48,959 nucleotides of DNA, taken from Gemmataceae bacterium (GTDB lineage: Bacteria; Planctomycetota; Planctomycetia; Gemmatales; Gemmataceae). Position 1 is the stretch's first letter; every line of letters begins with the position of its first letter. The translations under genes were made by a program, and so were the position numbers. The DNA is taken from contig JAKEET010000016.1 of NCBI GenBank assembly GCA_022616435.1, positions 1 through 48,959 on the forward strand, given 5' to 3'. Positions 1 to 8,386 of this stretch are shown piece after piece. The notes under the pieces were generated by a model. It worked only from the letters and a program-made list of their open reading frames with translations, did no database searches and was not told the origin of the DNA.

Positions 1-73
1 AGCCGCAAGCGGCCGTGCCCAGCCGCAAGCGGCCGTGCCCAGCCGCAAGCGGCCGTGCCCAGCCGCAAGCGGC
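1..73. repeat. 20-bp tandem repeat, about 3.7 copies
   Basis: The unit agccgcaagcggccgtgccc is repeated exactly three times and then partially, ending at the stop codon of the SDR gene. The core agccgcaagcggc is itself nearly palindromic and recurs at 31024-31036. The array may continue upstream of the window. Confidence 0.9.
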
Positions 74-837
74 TACTTCACCACGAACCCGCCGTCGACG
101 ACGATCGTCTCGCCGGTGATGTAGCTGCCGGCGTCGCTGGAAAGCAGCAGCGCCGGCCCAACCAGTTCCGACGGCTCGCCCCAGCGGTTCATCACGGTCA
201 TCCGGGCAAACTCATCCTTCTCCGCCGGCGACAGCAGCCGGCCCGGCAAATCGGTAAGGAACGGGCCCGGGGCGATGCAGTTCACCGTGATCCCGTAGGG
301 TCCGAGGTCGATGGCGCTGGCCCTGGCAAAACCGATCAACGCCGACTTGGTCACCGAGTACGCGTTGCGGCCGGCCTTCGAGACAACCCCCATGACCGAC
401 GAGATGTGAATGATCCGGCCCCAGCGGCGTTCCTTCATCTGCGGCACGAGCGCGCGGGTCAGGGCCATGATCGAGTTGAGGTTGATCTCCAGCACGCGGT
501 CCCAATCCTCGTCCTTGATCTCGTCGATCGGCTGCGGGATGTTGGTGCCGGCATTGTTGATGAGGATGTCGATCTTGCCCATCTTCTTGAGCGCTTCGCC
601 CGCCAGCCGGTTGACGTCGTCGCGGTTCGACATGTCGGCGACGACATAGCCGCCGCGCCGGCCCGTGCCGCGGAGGATGTCGTCGAGGGCCGTTCGCAAC
701 TCCTCTTCGTGGCGGCTGGAAATGACGATGTCGGCCCCCGCCTCGGCCAAGCCGCGGGCCATCGCCTTGCCCAGGCCCTTGCTGCCGCCGGTGACGAGCG
801 CCGTCTTGCCGGCGACGTTGAACAGGTTTTCGTACAT
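73..837 (-). CDS. SDR-family NAD(P)-dependent oxidoreductase
   Basis: This is a classical short-chain dehydrogenase of 254 residues, the usual family length. The Rossmann nucleotide-binding motif TGGSKGLG lies at residues 16-23 and NNAG at 94-97. The catalytic set is Ser146/147, Tyr160 and Lys164 (YSVTK). The conserved PG turn after the sixth strand (IAPGP) and the C-terminal GETIVVDGG are also present. The closest familiar relatives are gluconate 5-dehydrogenase and 2-deoxy-gluconate 3-dehydrogenase types, but substrate cannot be set from sequence. A TTG two codons upstream (843) is possible; I chose the ATG at 837. It is a lone minus-strand gene, and its stop abuts a tandem repeat. Confidence 0.9.
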   Translation of the reverse strand: MYENLFNVAGKTALVTGGSKGLGKAMARGLAEAGADIVISSRHEEELRTALDDILRGTGRRGGYVVADMSNRDDVNRLAGEALKKMGKIDILINNAGTNIPQPIDEIKDEDWDRVLEINLNSIMALTRALVPQMKERRWGRIIHISSVMGVVSKAGRNAYSVTKSALIGFARASAIDLGPYGITVNCIAPGPFLTDLPGRLLSPAEKDEFARMTVMNRWGEPSELVGPALLLSSDAGSYITGETIVVDGGFVVK

Positions 838-848
838 TGGCAAACCCA

Positions 849-947
849 GCTGGTGGTTAGTGGTTAGTGGTTGGTGGTTAGTGGTTGGTGGTTAGTGGTC
901 CGCGCTCCCTGACGGCTCGGCGGCTCAACACCAACCACTAACCACTA
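849..947. repeat. TGGTTAGTGG-type microrepeat with inverted copy
   Basis: Positions 849-899 consist of imperfect copies of tggttagtgg and tggtggttag. The reverse complement (ccaaccactaaccact) appears at about 930-946, so the two parts could form a hairpin. It fills the divergent gap between the SDR and kinase genes and probably overlaps their upstream regions. Confidence 0.75.
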
Positions 948-993
948 TTCGACAGTTTATTGACATTCGCCGCCGCTTCCCGAAAAAGATCGC

Positions 994-2265
994 ATGGCGT
1001 CGGCTGCCGATGAGTTCTTGAAGACGGTGCTGCGCAGCGGGCTGCTGACGAAAGCCGATCTGCAAACCGCGCTGGCCAACGTCCCGGTCGCCGGCCTGCA
1101 AGACGCCCAGGCCATCGCCGATCAGCTCGTCCACCTCGGCCTGCTCACCCAGTTCCAGGTCGGCAAGCTTCTGCAAGGCGCCTCCTTCGGCCTGCAGCTC
1201 GGCCCCTATCGCATCCTCACGCCGATCGGCAAGGGCGGCATGGGCATGGTGTATCTGGGACTCGACATGCGCTCGAAGCAGCATGTCGCCGTCAAGGTGC
1301 TGTCGCCGATCAAGAAGCGCGAGGGCGATCGCCACGTGCAGCGGTTTCGGCGCGAGCTGGAGATCGCCAAGGACCTGCTGCACCCCCACCTGGTGATCGC
1401 CCACGACACCGGCGAGGAAAAAGACCGCGACCTGCACTATCTGGTGATGGAATACGTTCCCGGCCAGACCCTCTATCGCCTGGTGACGACGCAAGGCGTC
1501 CTGCCGGTCGCGCGGACCGCCCACCTGTTCGCCGAAGTCGCCTCGGCCCTGGAGTACGCGCATTCGCAAGGGCTGATTCACCGCGATCTGAAGCCGGCGA
1601 ACGTCATGGTCACGCCCAACGATCATGCCAAGGTCCTCGACCTGGGCCTGGCGATTGTCGAAGGCGAGGCGGTGGAGAGTGCGGAGGTGATCGGCGGCAA
1701 GGGCCACGTGGTGGGGACGTTCGACTACATCGCGCCGGAGCAGACGCGCGACGCGGCCAAGGTCGACGCCCGCGCCGACATCTACTCGCTCGGCTGCACC
1801 TTGTACTTCGCCCTCACCGGCCGGCCGCCGTTTCCGGCGGGGACGCCGCTCGAGAAAATCCAGGCCCACCGCCGCCTGGAGCCGGAGCCGATCCAGAAGT
1901 TGAATCCGACGGTGCCGGAGGGGTTCGCGTTCCTGGTGCGGCAATTCATGGCCAAGCAGCCCGAGCAGCGGCCGCCGAGCATGGCGTCGGTGCGGGCACT
2001 GCTGCTGCCGTGGGCCGCCTCGGAAGCGGACAAGCCGCTCGATCAAGCCGGCGACACCGCGTTCCAGGCCGCCGTGGCCGCCCTGGAGACGGCGCCGCTG
2101 CCGGCCGGTCCCGTCGCCGAGTCCCTGGATTTCGGCCGCGAGTTCACCCTGGAGCGCGACACCCGCTTCGCCGGCGACGCTCGCTATCGGCTGCTGCTGG
2201 CGGGGGTCGCGGGCATCTGGCTGCTGGTCGCGCTGCTGGTGATCTTGATTTTTGTGCTACGATAG
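994..2265 (+). CDS. Membrane-anchored Hanks-type Ser/Thr protein kinase
   Basis: This 423-residue protein starts with a helical module of about 65 residues (planctomycete-style, GLLTKADLQTAL then LTQFQVGKLL), followed by a kinase domain from about residue 71. The glycine loop GKGGMGMV lies at 79-86, the ATP-anchoring Lys at 101 (VAVKVL), HRDLKPAN at 196-203, and the metal motif reads DLG (216-218) instead of DFG, a substitution common in bacterial kinases. Later come GTFDYIAPEQ (activation segment) and DIYSLGCTLY. The last 26 residues form one hydrophobic segment, so the kinase is probably tail-anchored with its catalytic part in the cytoplasm. It is monocistronic between repeats. Targets are unknown. 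Confidence 0.93.
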   Translation: MASAADEFLKTVLRSGLLTKADLQTALANVPVAGLQDAQAIADQLVHLGLLTQFQVGKLLQGASFGLQLGPYRILTPIGKGGMGMVYLGLDMRSKQHVAVKVLSPIKKREGDRHVQRFRRELEIAKDLLHPHLVIAHDTGEEKDRDLHYLVMEYVPGQTLYRLVTTQGVLPVARTAHLFAEVASALEYAHSQGLIHRDLKPANVMVTPNDHAKVLDLGLAIVEGEAVESAEVIGGKGHVVGTFDYIAPEQTRDAAKVDARADIYSLGCTLYFALTGRPPFPAGTPLEKIQAHRRLEPEPIQKLNPTVPEGFAFLVRQFMAKQPEQRPPSMASVRALLLPWAASEADKPLDQAGDTAFQAAVAALETAPLPAGPVAESLDFGREFTLERDTRFAGDARYRLLLAGVAGIWLLVALLVILIFVLR

Positions 2266-2375
2266 AGGCGACTTCGATACCCGAAGCGCTCGGAGCACTT
2301 CGGGACTGTTGAAACCCATTTCGGGAATAGCCAGTATCATCTTCGGGAATCGGAAACATCCGAGGAGGCACGAAC

Positions 2376-4343
2376 ATGAGAGGATTGATCATGCGTTCGT
2401 TGATTGGCTGTTTGGTGGCCGGCTGGATGGCGCTGACGGCCGTCGAGCGGGCGTCGGCACAGGACAAGGGCCCGTCGCGGGCCCGGCTGCAAACGAAGAT
2501 CCCGAACCTCACCTTCCGCGACGAGCAGGGCAAGTCGCGGTCCCTGTACGATCTGAAGGATCAGAAGGCGATCGTGATCGTGTTCCTGTCTTTTGAGTGC
2601 CCCGTCTCCAACGGCTACTCTCCGCTGCTCGTCGACATGGCGAAAGAGTATGGCAAGCACGGCGTGTCGTTCATCGGGTTGACCGTCAACGAAGACGAAA
2701 CGCCGGCACAGGTTGCGAAGCACGCCAGGGAGTTCGCCCTCAGTTTTCCCGTCTACAAGGATGAAAAGCTGCGCGCCGCCCACGCCCTGGCCGCCGATTT
2801 CACCCCGGAGGCCTTCGTGCTCGACGGCGATTATCGGCTGCGCTATCGCGGCCGCATCGACGACAGCTATGCGGCGCGCCTCAAGAAACATCAGGAAGTG
2901 AAGACGCACGACCTGCGCCAGGTGGTCGGCGAGCTGCTGTCGGGCCGGCCGGTGTCGCGGCCCGCGACGCAGGCCATCGGCTGCGCCATTCCCCGGCAGG
3001 GCGCCAAGGTCGCCGCGACCGGCGCCGTGACCTACCATCGTGACGTGCTGTCGATCTTGCAGAACCACTGCCAGTCCTGTCACCGGCCGGGCGAGGTCGG
3101 GCCGTTCGCGCTCATGACCTACAAGCAAGCCCTCAACTGGGCCGACGACATCAAGAGCTACACCCAGCAGCGCCTCATGCCGCCGTGGAAGCCGTCGAGC
3201 GGCGTTCCGTTCCACAACGAGCGCAGGCTATCCGAAAAGGACATCGGCACGCTGGCGGCGTGGGTCGACAGCGGCACGCCGGCCGGCGACCCGAAGGACG
3301 CCCCGCCGCCCAGGAAATTCCCCGAGGGCTGGCAGCTCGGCACGCCCGACCTGATCTTGACCTCCAGCGGCGAATTCACGCTCGGCCCCGATGGCCGCGA
3401 CGTGTTCCGTTGCTTCGTGCTGCCGACGAACTTGCCGCGGGACAGCTACGTCTCGGCCGTGGAGATTCGGCCCAGCAACAATCGCATCGTCCACCACGTG
3501 CTGCTGGCGGTGGACACGGCCGGCCAGGGCCGCAGGCTCGAGAAGAAAGCCCAGCAGGACGAAGCCGCGCCGACGCCGCCCGAGAAGTCCCACGCGGCCA
3601 AGAACCCGCTCGATCGCGGTCCGGGTTATTCGGCGCAGATGGGCTTCGGCTTCATCCCGCAGGGGGCCGGGCTCACCGGCTGGGCGCCGGGCGCCGTGCC
3701 GCGGCATCTCCCCGAGGGCTCCGGCATGCTGGTGCCGAAGAACGCCGACGTGGTCATGCAGGTCCACTATCACCGCAACGGCCGGCTGGAGCGCGATCGC
3801 ACCCAGGTGGGCCTGTATCTGTCCAAAACGAAAGTAGACAAGCCGTTCTACGGCGGGGCGGTGGCGGGCCGCGAGGGGAGCGGGTTGCTCGGCCTGTTCT
3901 TCCGGATTCCGGCCGGCGCGGAACGCTTCAAGCTCACCGGCGATGCCTGGGCGGCCGACGACTTCACGCTGTTCTTCGTCACGCCGCACATGCACATGCT
4001 CGGCAAGCAGATCGGCTTGACGATGACGCCACCCGATGGTCCCACGCAAACGCTGATCCACATCGACGCCTGGGACTACAACTGGCAGGAAACCTACATG
4101 CTCAAGGAGCCGATCCACGTCAAGAAGGGGACCAAGTTCCACGTCGACGCGATCTATGACAACAGCGCCGACAACCCGCTCAATCCGTTCAACCCGCCGC
4201 GCACCATCACGTTCGGCGAGCAGACGACGAACGAGATGTGCTTCGTGTTCCTGGGGGGCACGACGCAGCATCCGCGGCTGGGCCGCCGTGGGCTGCCGGT
4301 GTCGCCCCTGGCGCCGGCCAAGGGAACGGCTGCCGGCAAGTAA
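2376..4343 (+). CDS. Secreted redoxin / cytochrome c-like / copper monooxygenase-like fusion
   Basis: The start at 2376 is set by a strong AGGAGG 10 bases upstream. Residues 1-29 form a signal peptide ending near ASAQ. A thioredoxin-fold AhpC/TSA-type domain follows (about 40-190), with a single active-site cysteine at 75 (ECPVSN). A heme-binding CQSCH lies at 232-236 in a PVC-type cytochrome context with the motif MPPW. From about residue 320 the protein resembles the C-terminal half of type II copper ascorbate-dependent monooxygenases: His pair 373-374 (IVHHVLL), HYH at 464-466 and HMHML from 538 are likely copper or structural ligands. This three-part arrangement is known in planctomycetes and related bacteria. 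The reaction is not known; a periplasmic redox enzyme is the safest inference. Confidence 0.85.
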   Translation: MRGLIMRSLIGCLVAGWMALTAVERASAQDKGPSRARLQTKIPNLTFRDEQGKSRSLYDLKDQKAIVIVFLSFECPVSNGYSPLLVDMAKEYGKHGVSFIGLTVNEDETPAQVAKHAREFALSFPVYKDEKLRAAHALAADFTPEAFVLDGDYRLRYRGRIDDSYAARLKKHQEVKTHDLRQVVGELLSGRPVSRPATQAIGCAIPRQGAKVAATGAVTYHRDVLSILQNHCQSCHRPGEVGPFALMTYKQALNWADDIKSYTQQRLMPPWKPSSGVPFHNERRLSEKDIGTLAAWVDSGTPAGDPKDAPPPRKFPEGWQLGTPDLILTSSGEFTLGPDGRDVFRCFVLPTNLPRDSYVSAVEIRPSNNRIVHHVLLAVDTAGQGRRLEKKAQQDEAAPTPPEKSHAAKNPLDRGPGYSAQMGFGFIPQGAGLTGWAPGAVPRHLPEGSGMLVPKNADVVMQVHYHRNGRLERDRTQVGLYLSKTKVDKPFYGGAVAGREGSGLLGLFFRIPAGAERFKLTGDAWAADDFTLFFVTPHMHMLGKQIGLTMTPPDGPTQTLIHIDAWDYNWQETYMLKEPIHVKKGTKFHVDAIYDNSADNPLNPFNPPRTITFGEQTTNEMCFVFLGGTTQHPRLGRRGLPVSPLAPAKGTAAGK

Positions 4344-4374
4344 ACGGCGGCAGTTGCCGCAGGTTTGTGGGGTA

Positions 4375-4437
4375 GGCGGCTCGCCTGCCCCGTTTTTTTG
4401 CTGTATGATGGAGAAGCATCCGGGCAGGCGAGCCGCC
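4375..4437. repeat. 16-bp perfect inverted repeat with T-run in loop
   Basis: The arm ggcggctcgcctgccc (4375-4390) pairs with its complement at 4422-4437, with 31 bases between. A run of seven T follows the first arm (4393-4399). It sits between the redoxin fusion and the first retropepsin gene and could act as a terminator or be a dispersed palindrome. Confidence 0.8.
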
Positions 4438-4463
4438 CGCCCGACGAACCCCGCGGGTCTACC

Positions 4464-5306
4464 ATGGCCTATCGATTCACCGCTTGGCTGTGTGCCATCT
4501 TCGTGTTCCCCGCCGCCGTCGTCGCCGACGAGCCGAAAGCGGACGCCAAACCGGCGCCGGTTCCGTATCGCCTCACCGACACGCAGCACGTGCTGGTGCG
4601 CGTCAAGATCAACGGCAAGGGCCCGTACAACTTCATCGTCGACACCGGCTGCCCGGTGCTGATCGTGGCGACGGCCGTCGCCAAGAAGGCCGGCCTGACG
4701 CCGGAGAAGAACTGGGCGACGCTCGACACGCTGGAGCTGGAAGGCGGTCTAGTGCAGAAGAAGGTCAAGGCCCGGATCGAAACGCCGTTCCAGCTCGAAG
4801 GCATGAACGGCATGGGGCTGGCGGGCGTCGAATTGCACGGGCTGCTCGGTTACAGCGTCCTTGCCAAGTACAAGATGGAGTTCGACTTCACCCGCGACAG
4901 GCTCAAGTGGAAGCCGCTGGCGTTCGATCCGCCGCCCCCGGTGCCGATCGGCATCAAGGGCGGGACCGGCGGCATGGAGCTGATGGGCGGGCTGGTCAAG
5001 ATGCTCACGTTCCTGTCGGGCCTGAAGCCGGGGCCGCCGCCGGTGCCGCGCGGCTTCCTCGGCTTCGAGATGGAAGAGAACGACCAGGCCGTGACCGTCG
5101 GCTCGGTGCTCGACAAGGGACCGGCGGCGGCCGCGGGGCTCAAGAAGGGCGACCGCATCCAGGAAATCGACGGCGTCAAGATCGACTCGATCGCCGACGT
5201 CCACCGCAAGGCGGCGCGGCTGCTCCCCGGCCAGGTGTGGCGCGTGCAGATCCAGCGCGGCGACGAGCAGCGCGAGTTGAAGATCACCGCGGGCAACGGG
5301 TTGTAA
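4464..5306 (+). CDS. Secreted retropepsin-like aspartic protease with PDZ domain (copy 1)
   Basis: This 280-residue protein has an N-terminal signal peptide (residues 1-22). A single-lobe retropepsin-like domain (about 35-155) carries the catalytic motif DTG at 60-62 in FIVDTGCPV. A PDZ domain follows (about 185-278), with RGFLGFEM and GPAAAAGLKKGDRI as the carboxylate-loop and core signatures. Retropepsin-type enzymes act as dimers, so the protein would need to pair. The ATG at 4464 is chosen because it puts the signal peptide at the N-terminus; the frame is open further upstream, through the palindrome. The next gene is a clear paralogue in the same orientation, 123 bases downstream, so a tandem duplication is inferred. 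Confidence 0.87.
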   Translation: MAYRFTAWLCAIFVFPAAVVADEPKADAKPAPVPYRLTDTQHVLVRVKINGKGPYNFIVDTGCPVLIVATAVAKKAGLTPEKNWATLDTLELEGGLVQKKVKARIETPFQLEGMNGMGLAGVELHGLLGYSVLAKYKMEFDFTRDRLKWKPLAFDPPPPVPIGIKGGTGGMELMGGLVKMLTFLSGLKPGPPPVPRGFLGFEMEENDQAVTVGSVLDKGPAAAAGLKKGDRIQEIDGVKIDSIADVHRKAARLLPGQVWRVQIQRGDEQRELKITAGNGL

Positions 5307-5429
5307 TCAATGCACAGGTGGAGAATGGGTGAGCCGGGTGGCATGCTTTCGTCGATCCCTCGCGACGCATCCAGGCCGGGAACCATCACGGCGAAAGCAT
5401 GCTCGCCGCCCCCGATTGAAGGACATGTC

Positions 5430-6287
5430 ATGACACGATTGCTGATCGTCACCCTGATCTGCTTGCCCGCGATGGCCGTGTGTGCCCAGGAGCCGGCCGC
5501 GAAGCCTGCTGCCGAGAAACCCGCCGCCGCCAAGCCGGCGACCGTGCCGTTCGAGCTGCTCAAGTCGCAGCACATGGCGGTGCAGGTGAAGGTCAACGGC
5601 AAAGGGCCGTTTCGGCTGATCTTCGACACCGGCGCGCCGGTCACGCTGATCAGCAACAAGGTCGCCAAGGCCGGCAAGGTGTTTCCGGAGAAGTTCCGGG
5701 CGTCGCCGTTCGCGTTCTTCGGCTCGCAGGGGCAGTTCAAGATCAAGGAGCTGGAGATGGGCGAGCTGAAGGTGGCCAACGTCGACGCCATGGTCATGGA
5801 CCACCCCACCGTCGGCGCCCTCGCCAGCGCCCTGGGGCCCATCGACGGCATCGTCGGCTTCAACGTGTTCGCCAAGCACCGCACCACGATCGACTATCAA
5901 GCGAAGGCGATGACGTTCGTCCCGGTGGACTTTCAGCCGGTGGACATGATGAGCAAGATGATGAAGATCATGCTGGCGTCGCGGGCGGACAAGGAGAAGA
6001 GCCGCATCCTGTCGCCGGCCGGGTTGCTGGGGCTGCGCGTGGACAAGAAGGCCGATGACGATGGCGACGGGGTCACCGTGGCGGAGGTGTTCGCCGGCAG
6101 CGCCGCGGCCGCGGGCGGCCTGAAAGCCGGCGACCGCCTGCTGACGCTCGACGGCCGCTGGACCGACAGCGTCGCGGATTGCTACTTCGCCGCCAGCCGC
6201 TTGCGGCCGGGGGCCAGCGTCCGCGCCGAGATCGTACGCGACGGCAAGAAGATGGACGTGCGGATCGTGGTCAAGCAGGGCGTGTGA
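5430..6287 (+). CDS. Secreted retropepsin-like aspartic protease with PDZ domain (copy 2)
   Basis: This paralogue of the preceding gene has 285 residues. It has a signal peptide (1-19, ending VCAQ) followed by an Ala/Lys/Pro linker. The retropepsin-like domain carries DTG at 66-68 (IFDTGAPVT), and a C-terminal PDZ domain has LGLRVDKK and GLKAGDRLL. A methionine-rich stretch (MMSKMMKIML) lies at the same place as the glycine/methionine stretch of copy 1. The ATG at 5430 has GAAGGA 7-12 bases upstream. The spacer between the copies holds an 11-bp inverted repeat (5341-5351 with 5392-5402). A role in periplasmic protein processing is inferred; substrates are unknown. Confidence 0.87.
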   Translation: MTRLLIVTLICLPAMAVCAQEPAAKPAAEKPAAAKPATVPFELLKSQHMAVQVKVNGKGPFRLIFDTGAPVTLISNKVAKAGKVFPEKFRASPFAFFGSQGQFKIKELEMGELKVANVDAMVMDHPTVGALASALGPIDGIVGFNVFAKHRTTIDYQAKAMTFVPVDFQPVDMMSKMMKIMLASRADKEKSRILSPAGLLGLRVDKKADDDGDGVTVAEVFAGSAAAAGGLKAGDRLLTLDGRWTDSVADCYFAASRLRPGASVRAEIVRDGKKMDVRIVVKQGV

Positions 6288-6453
6288 GTTGGTGAAACAA
6301 TGGGGACTGGCGCCGGCCATCCCTCGACGAGGCCGGCTCAACCCTTTTCTTCCTCACCATTCTGGTAGTTTCCGCGTTCCCGGCCCCCCTGCCCTGTTGA
6401 CGCCGCACGCGTTTCCTGGCATGGTGAAGGAAACTTTTGCGCGGAGTCGTGCC

Positions 6454-7119
6454 ATGCGCCGCTGGTCGTTTACCATTCTCTTTGCCATTCTCACGGTGAC
6501 GCTGGGGCTAGGCGCTCTCGGAAGTCAGGAGCCGCTCAAGTCCGGGCCGGCCGTCGGCGCCATGCTGCCCGCTTCCTTCGATACCCTCGTCGTGAACGGC
6601 AAAGTCGCCGCAGGCCGGCACCACTGCTTGGTCTGCGAGAACGCCCTCAACCCGGCCGTGATGATCTTCACGCGCGAGCCGGACAAGGCAACGGAGCAGC
6701 CGCTCGCGCATTTGCTCGCCGGACTCGACAAGATCCTGGCCAAGGAACCGGAGTCCCTCGGCGGCTTCGCGGTGTTCCTGAGCCCCGATGCCCACAGCTC
6801 GGTGAGCTCCGAGGCGGAGGTGGACACACAAAAGCTCCTCGACGAGGCGGCCAAACGCTTCGCGCTGGTCGAGCGGCTCAAGGCCCGCGCCAAGCCGCTC
6901 AAGCACGTGGTCGTGGCCGCCTACCCCGACGACGGCCCGAAAGGTTACGACATCCCCAAGGATGCCGAAGTGACGGTGATCTTCTATCAACGGCTGCGCG
7001 TGCTGGGGAACTGGGCGTTCGCGAAAGGAAAGCTGACCGAGAAAGCCGCGGACAGCATCTTGGACAAAGTGGACCAGACGTTGAGCAAAGGGAAGAAGAC
7101 GAAGGGCGCCGCGGAGTAG
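6454..7119 (+). CDS. Secreted thioredoxin-like CxxC protein, function unknown
   Basis: This 221-residue protein has a signal peptide (MRRWSFTILFAI..., cleaved near GSQ). After it come Cys58 and Cys61 in HHCLVCENALNPAV. The motif followed by beta-strand and helix patterns (MIFTRE, VVVAAYPDDG, VTVIFYQ) suggests a thioredoxin-like fold. I do not recognise a named family beyond similar planctomycete proteins. Start options are ATG 6421 and ATG 6454; I chose 6454 because the signal peptide then begins at residue 1. The following interval carries a copy of the gcttgccgtttcgcgctcg repeat. Confidence 0.65.
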   Translation: MRRWSFTILFAILTVTLGLGALGSQEPLKSGPAVGAMLPASFDTLVVNGKVAAGRHHCLVCENALNPAVMIFTREPDKATEQPLAHLLAGLDKILAKEPESLGGFAVFLSPDAHSSVSSEAEVDTQKLLDEAAKRFALVERLKARAKPLKHVVVAAYPDDGPKGYDIPKDAEVTVIFYQRLRVLGNWAFAKGKLTEKAADSILDKVDQTLSKGKKTKGAAE

Positions 7120-7146
7120 CGGATTAGCCGCGATGGACGGCGTGTG

Positions 7147-7165
7147 GCTTGCCGTTTCGCGCTCG
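7147..7165. repeat. Copy of dispersed 19-bp repeat
   Basis: The sequence gcttgccgtttcgcgctcg also occurs at 7553-7571 and 23553-23571 and inverted at 7526-7544. A truncated form lies at the 3' end of comEC (about 13640-13653). It is a gene-end repeat family. Confidence 0.8.
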
Positions 7166-7189
7166 CCTTCGAACCGCAGCACGAAACGG

Positions 7190-7432
7190 TTATTCCCCCA
7201 CATACGGCAAGAGCGCCATGAACCGGGCGCGCTTGATGGCGTCCTTGACGGCGCGTTGAAAGGCGGCGCAGTTGCCGCTGCGCTTGCGGCTGAACAGCTT
7301 GCCCTGGCTGGTGCACATCTTTTTCAGGCCTTGCACATCCTTGTAATCGACGAACGCCGGCCGCGGGCAGCCTTCCTTCGTGCAAAAACGGCAGCGGTTC
7401 TTGCGATTTCGGCCAAGCTTCTTGCGAACCAT
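7190..7432 (-). CDS. rpsR: 30S ribosomal protein bS18
   Basis: This 80-residue protein has the full bS18 pattern: KKMCTSQGKLFSRKRSGNC and the C-terminal RAVKDAIKRARFMALLPY, which contact 16S rRNA and bS6 in the 30S platform. Four cysteines (14, 17, 22, 40) give the zinc-binding C+ version of the protein. It stands alone, without the usual rpsF/ssb/rplI neighbours. The upstream interval contains a 21-bp perfect palindrome. Confidence 0.95.
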   Translation of the reverse strand: MVRKKLGRNRKNRCRFCTKEGCPRPAFVDYKDVQGLKKMCTSQGKLFSRKRSGNCAAFQRAVKDAIKRARFMALLPYVGE

Positions 7433-7523
7433 TCAGCAACCTCGGGGAACGGGGGACCGTGTTTTTCGGAAACCATCAATGTAGAAAATGCGAAAACGCC
7501 CGTCAACTGTCCCCAAAACGCAA

Positions 7524-7573
7524 CGCGAGCGCGAAACGGCAAGCAACGACTCGCTTGCCGTTTCGCGCTCGCG
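7524..7573. repeat. 21-bp perfect palindrome, two copies of dispersed repeat head to head
   Basis: Arms 7524-7544 and 7553-7573 are exact reverse complements with an 8-base loop (aacgactc). Each arm contains gcttgccgtttcgcgctcg or its complement. It lies between the 141-residue protein gene and rpsR, both on the minus strand, and would form a stable hairpin in their transcript. Confidence 0.9.
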
Positions 7574-7605
7574 GTGAAGCTTGGGGAGCCATCCGACCCC
7601 AATCC

Positions 7606-8031
7606 CTACATCCCGACTTCTCTCTTGATCTTGTCGAACCAGCTGGAAAACCAGCCCGACGAGGTCTTGAACGACGAGTCCTGGATGATCTCGATGACCA
7701 TCTTCTTGCACTGCACGTCGTTCTTCTTCCCCTTGGTCCACTTCTTGCAGTTCAGGACCGCGTCGTTGAACTCCTTCTCGTCCACCTGGCCGTCGTTGCC
7801 GGCCGAGGTGTCCAGGATGTCCTTCAGCTGGGCGAGCACCTTGCTTTCCAGCACGTAATCCTGGGCTTCGCACACCTGGCCGAGGGCGGCCCGGGCCGAA
7901 TCGAAGCTGATGCCCGCCTGCAGGGCCACCTGCAGGATCTCCCGTTCTTCCTTGCGGTCGATGTACTTGTCGTCGTACGCCCGCAATTTCACCTCATCCA
8001 CGAAACGTTTCTTGACTTCATCGATGGTCAC
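7606..8031 (-). CDS. Small acidic helical protein with degenerate EF-hand-like loop
   Basis: This 141-residue soluble protein is mostly charged helices (MTIDEVKKRFVDEVKLRAYDDKYIDRKEERE). A segment DTSAGNDGQVDEKEF at about residues 74-88 resembles an EF-hand loop, but the first acidic positions are degenerate. Cysteines occur at three places in the middle and end. The helical layout around YIDRKEEREILQVAL recalls TerB-like or EF-hand-like cytosolic proteins; I cannot name a family. It is on the same strand as rpsR, with a palindrome between them. The coding pattern and planctomycete-style sequence support a real gene. Confidence 0.7.
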   Translation of the reverse strand: MTIDEVKKRFVDEVKLRAYDDKYIDRKEEREILQVALQAGISFDSARAALGQVCEAQDYVLESKVLAQLKDILDTSAGNDGQVDEKEFNDAVLNCKKWTKGKKNDVQCKKMVIEIIQDSSFKTSSGWFSSWFDKIKREVGM

Positions 8032-8196
8032 GGCTGGCTCCTTTGGGTTGTGGTTGGTCCGCGAGGATCGCTGCGTCGGTCTCGTCCTCGTGGAACAGAC
8101 AAACCGTTATTCGACGCACGCCGGGCGGCATTTGGAAATCTGCCCCGATTATAACCGCTGGCCCACGCGGGTCAATCGAAGCTAGTGCCTCCGCTT

Positions 8197-8246
8197 GTCG
8201 CCTTTCGCTCCGCGAAAGGGGGCTCTGTCGCGGAGCGACAGGCGAC
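8197..8246. repeat. Nested palindromic repeat (22-nt arms)
   Basis: Arms 8197-8218 and 8225-8246 are near-perfect reverse complements. Each arm also contains its own small palindrome (ctttcgctccgcgaaag and ctgtcgcggagcgacag). The two differences between arms change both sides of the inner palindromes, so each small hairpin is kept. It lies just downstream of the 41-residue membrane protein gene. Confidence 0.85.
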
Positions 8247-8250
8247 GCAA

Positions 8251-8376
8251 TCATCGATAGGCCCCGATCCACTCCAGCCACACCTTGAACGCGCCGCCGA
8301 TCTCTTGCAGTATGCCGAAGTGCCACATCAGGCCCACCCCGACGACGACGATTGTCACGGTTACCGCCCACTTCAT
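8251..8376 (-). CDS. 41-residue single-span membrane protein
   Basis: This short frame begins at an ATG with GGGAGG 6-11 bases upstream and ends at TGA (8251-8253). The product begins MKWAVTVTIVVVGVGLMWHF, one hydrophobic span, then an amphipathic tail (GGAFKVWLEWIGAYR). The ribosome binding site is strong and the composition fits a small inner-membrane protein. It starts 10 bases after the stop of an ankyrin-like remnant, suggesting that both belonged to one transcript. No function can be assigned. Confidence 0.6.
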   Translation of the reverse strand: MKWAVTVTIVVVGVGLMWHFGILQEIGGAFKVWLEWIGAYR

Positions 8377-8386
8377 GGCCGCCTCC

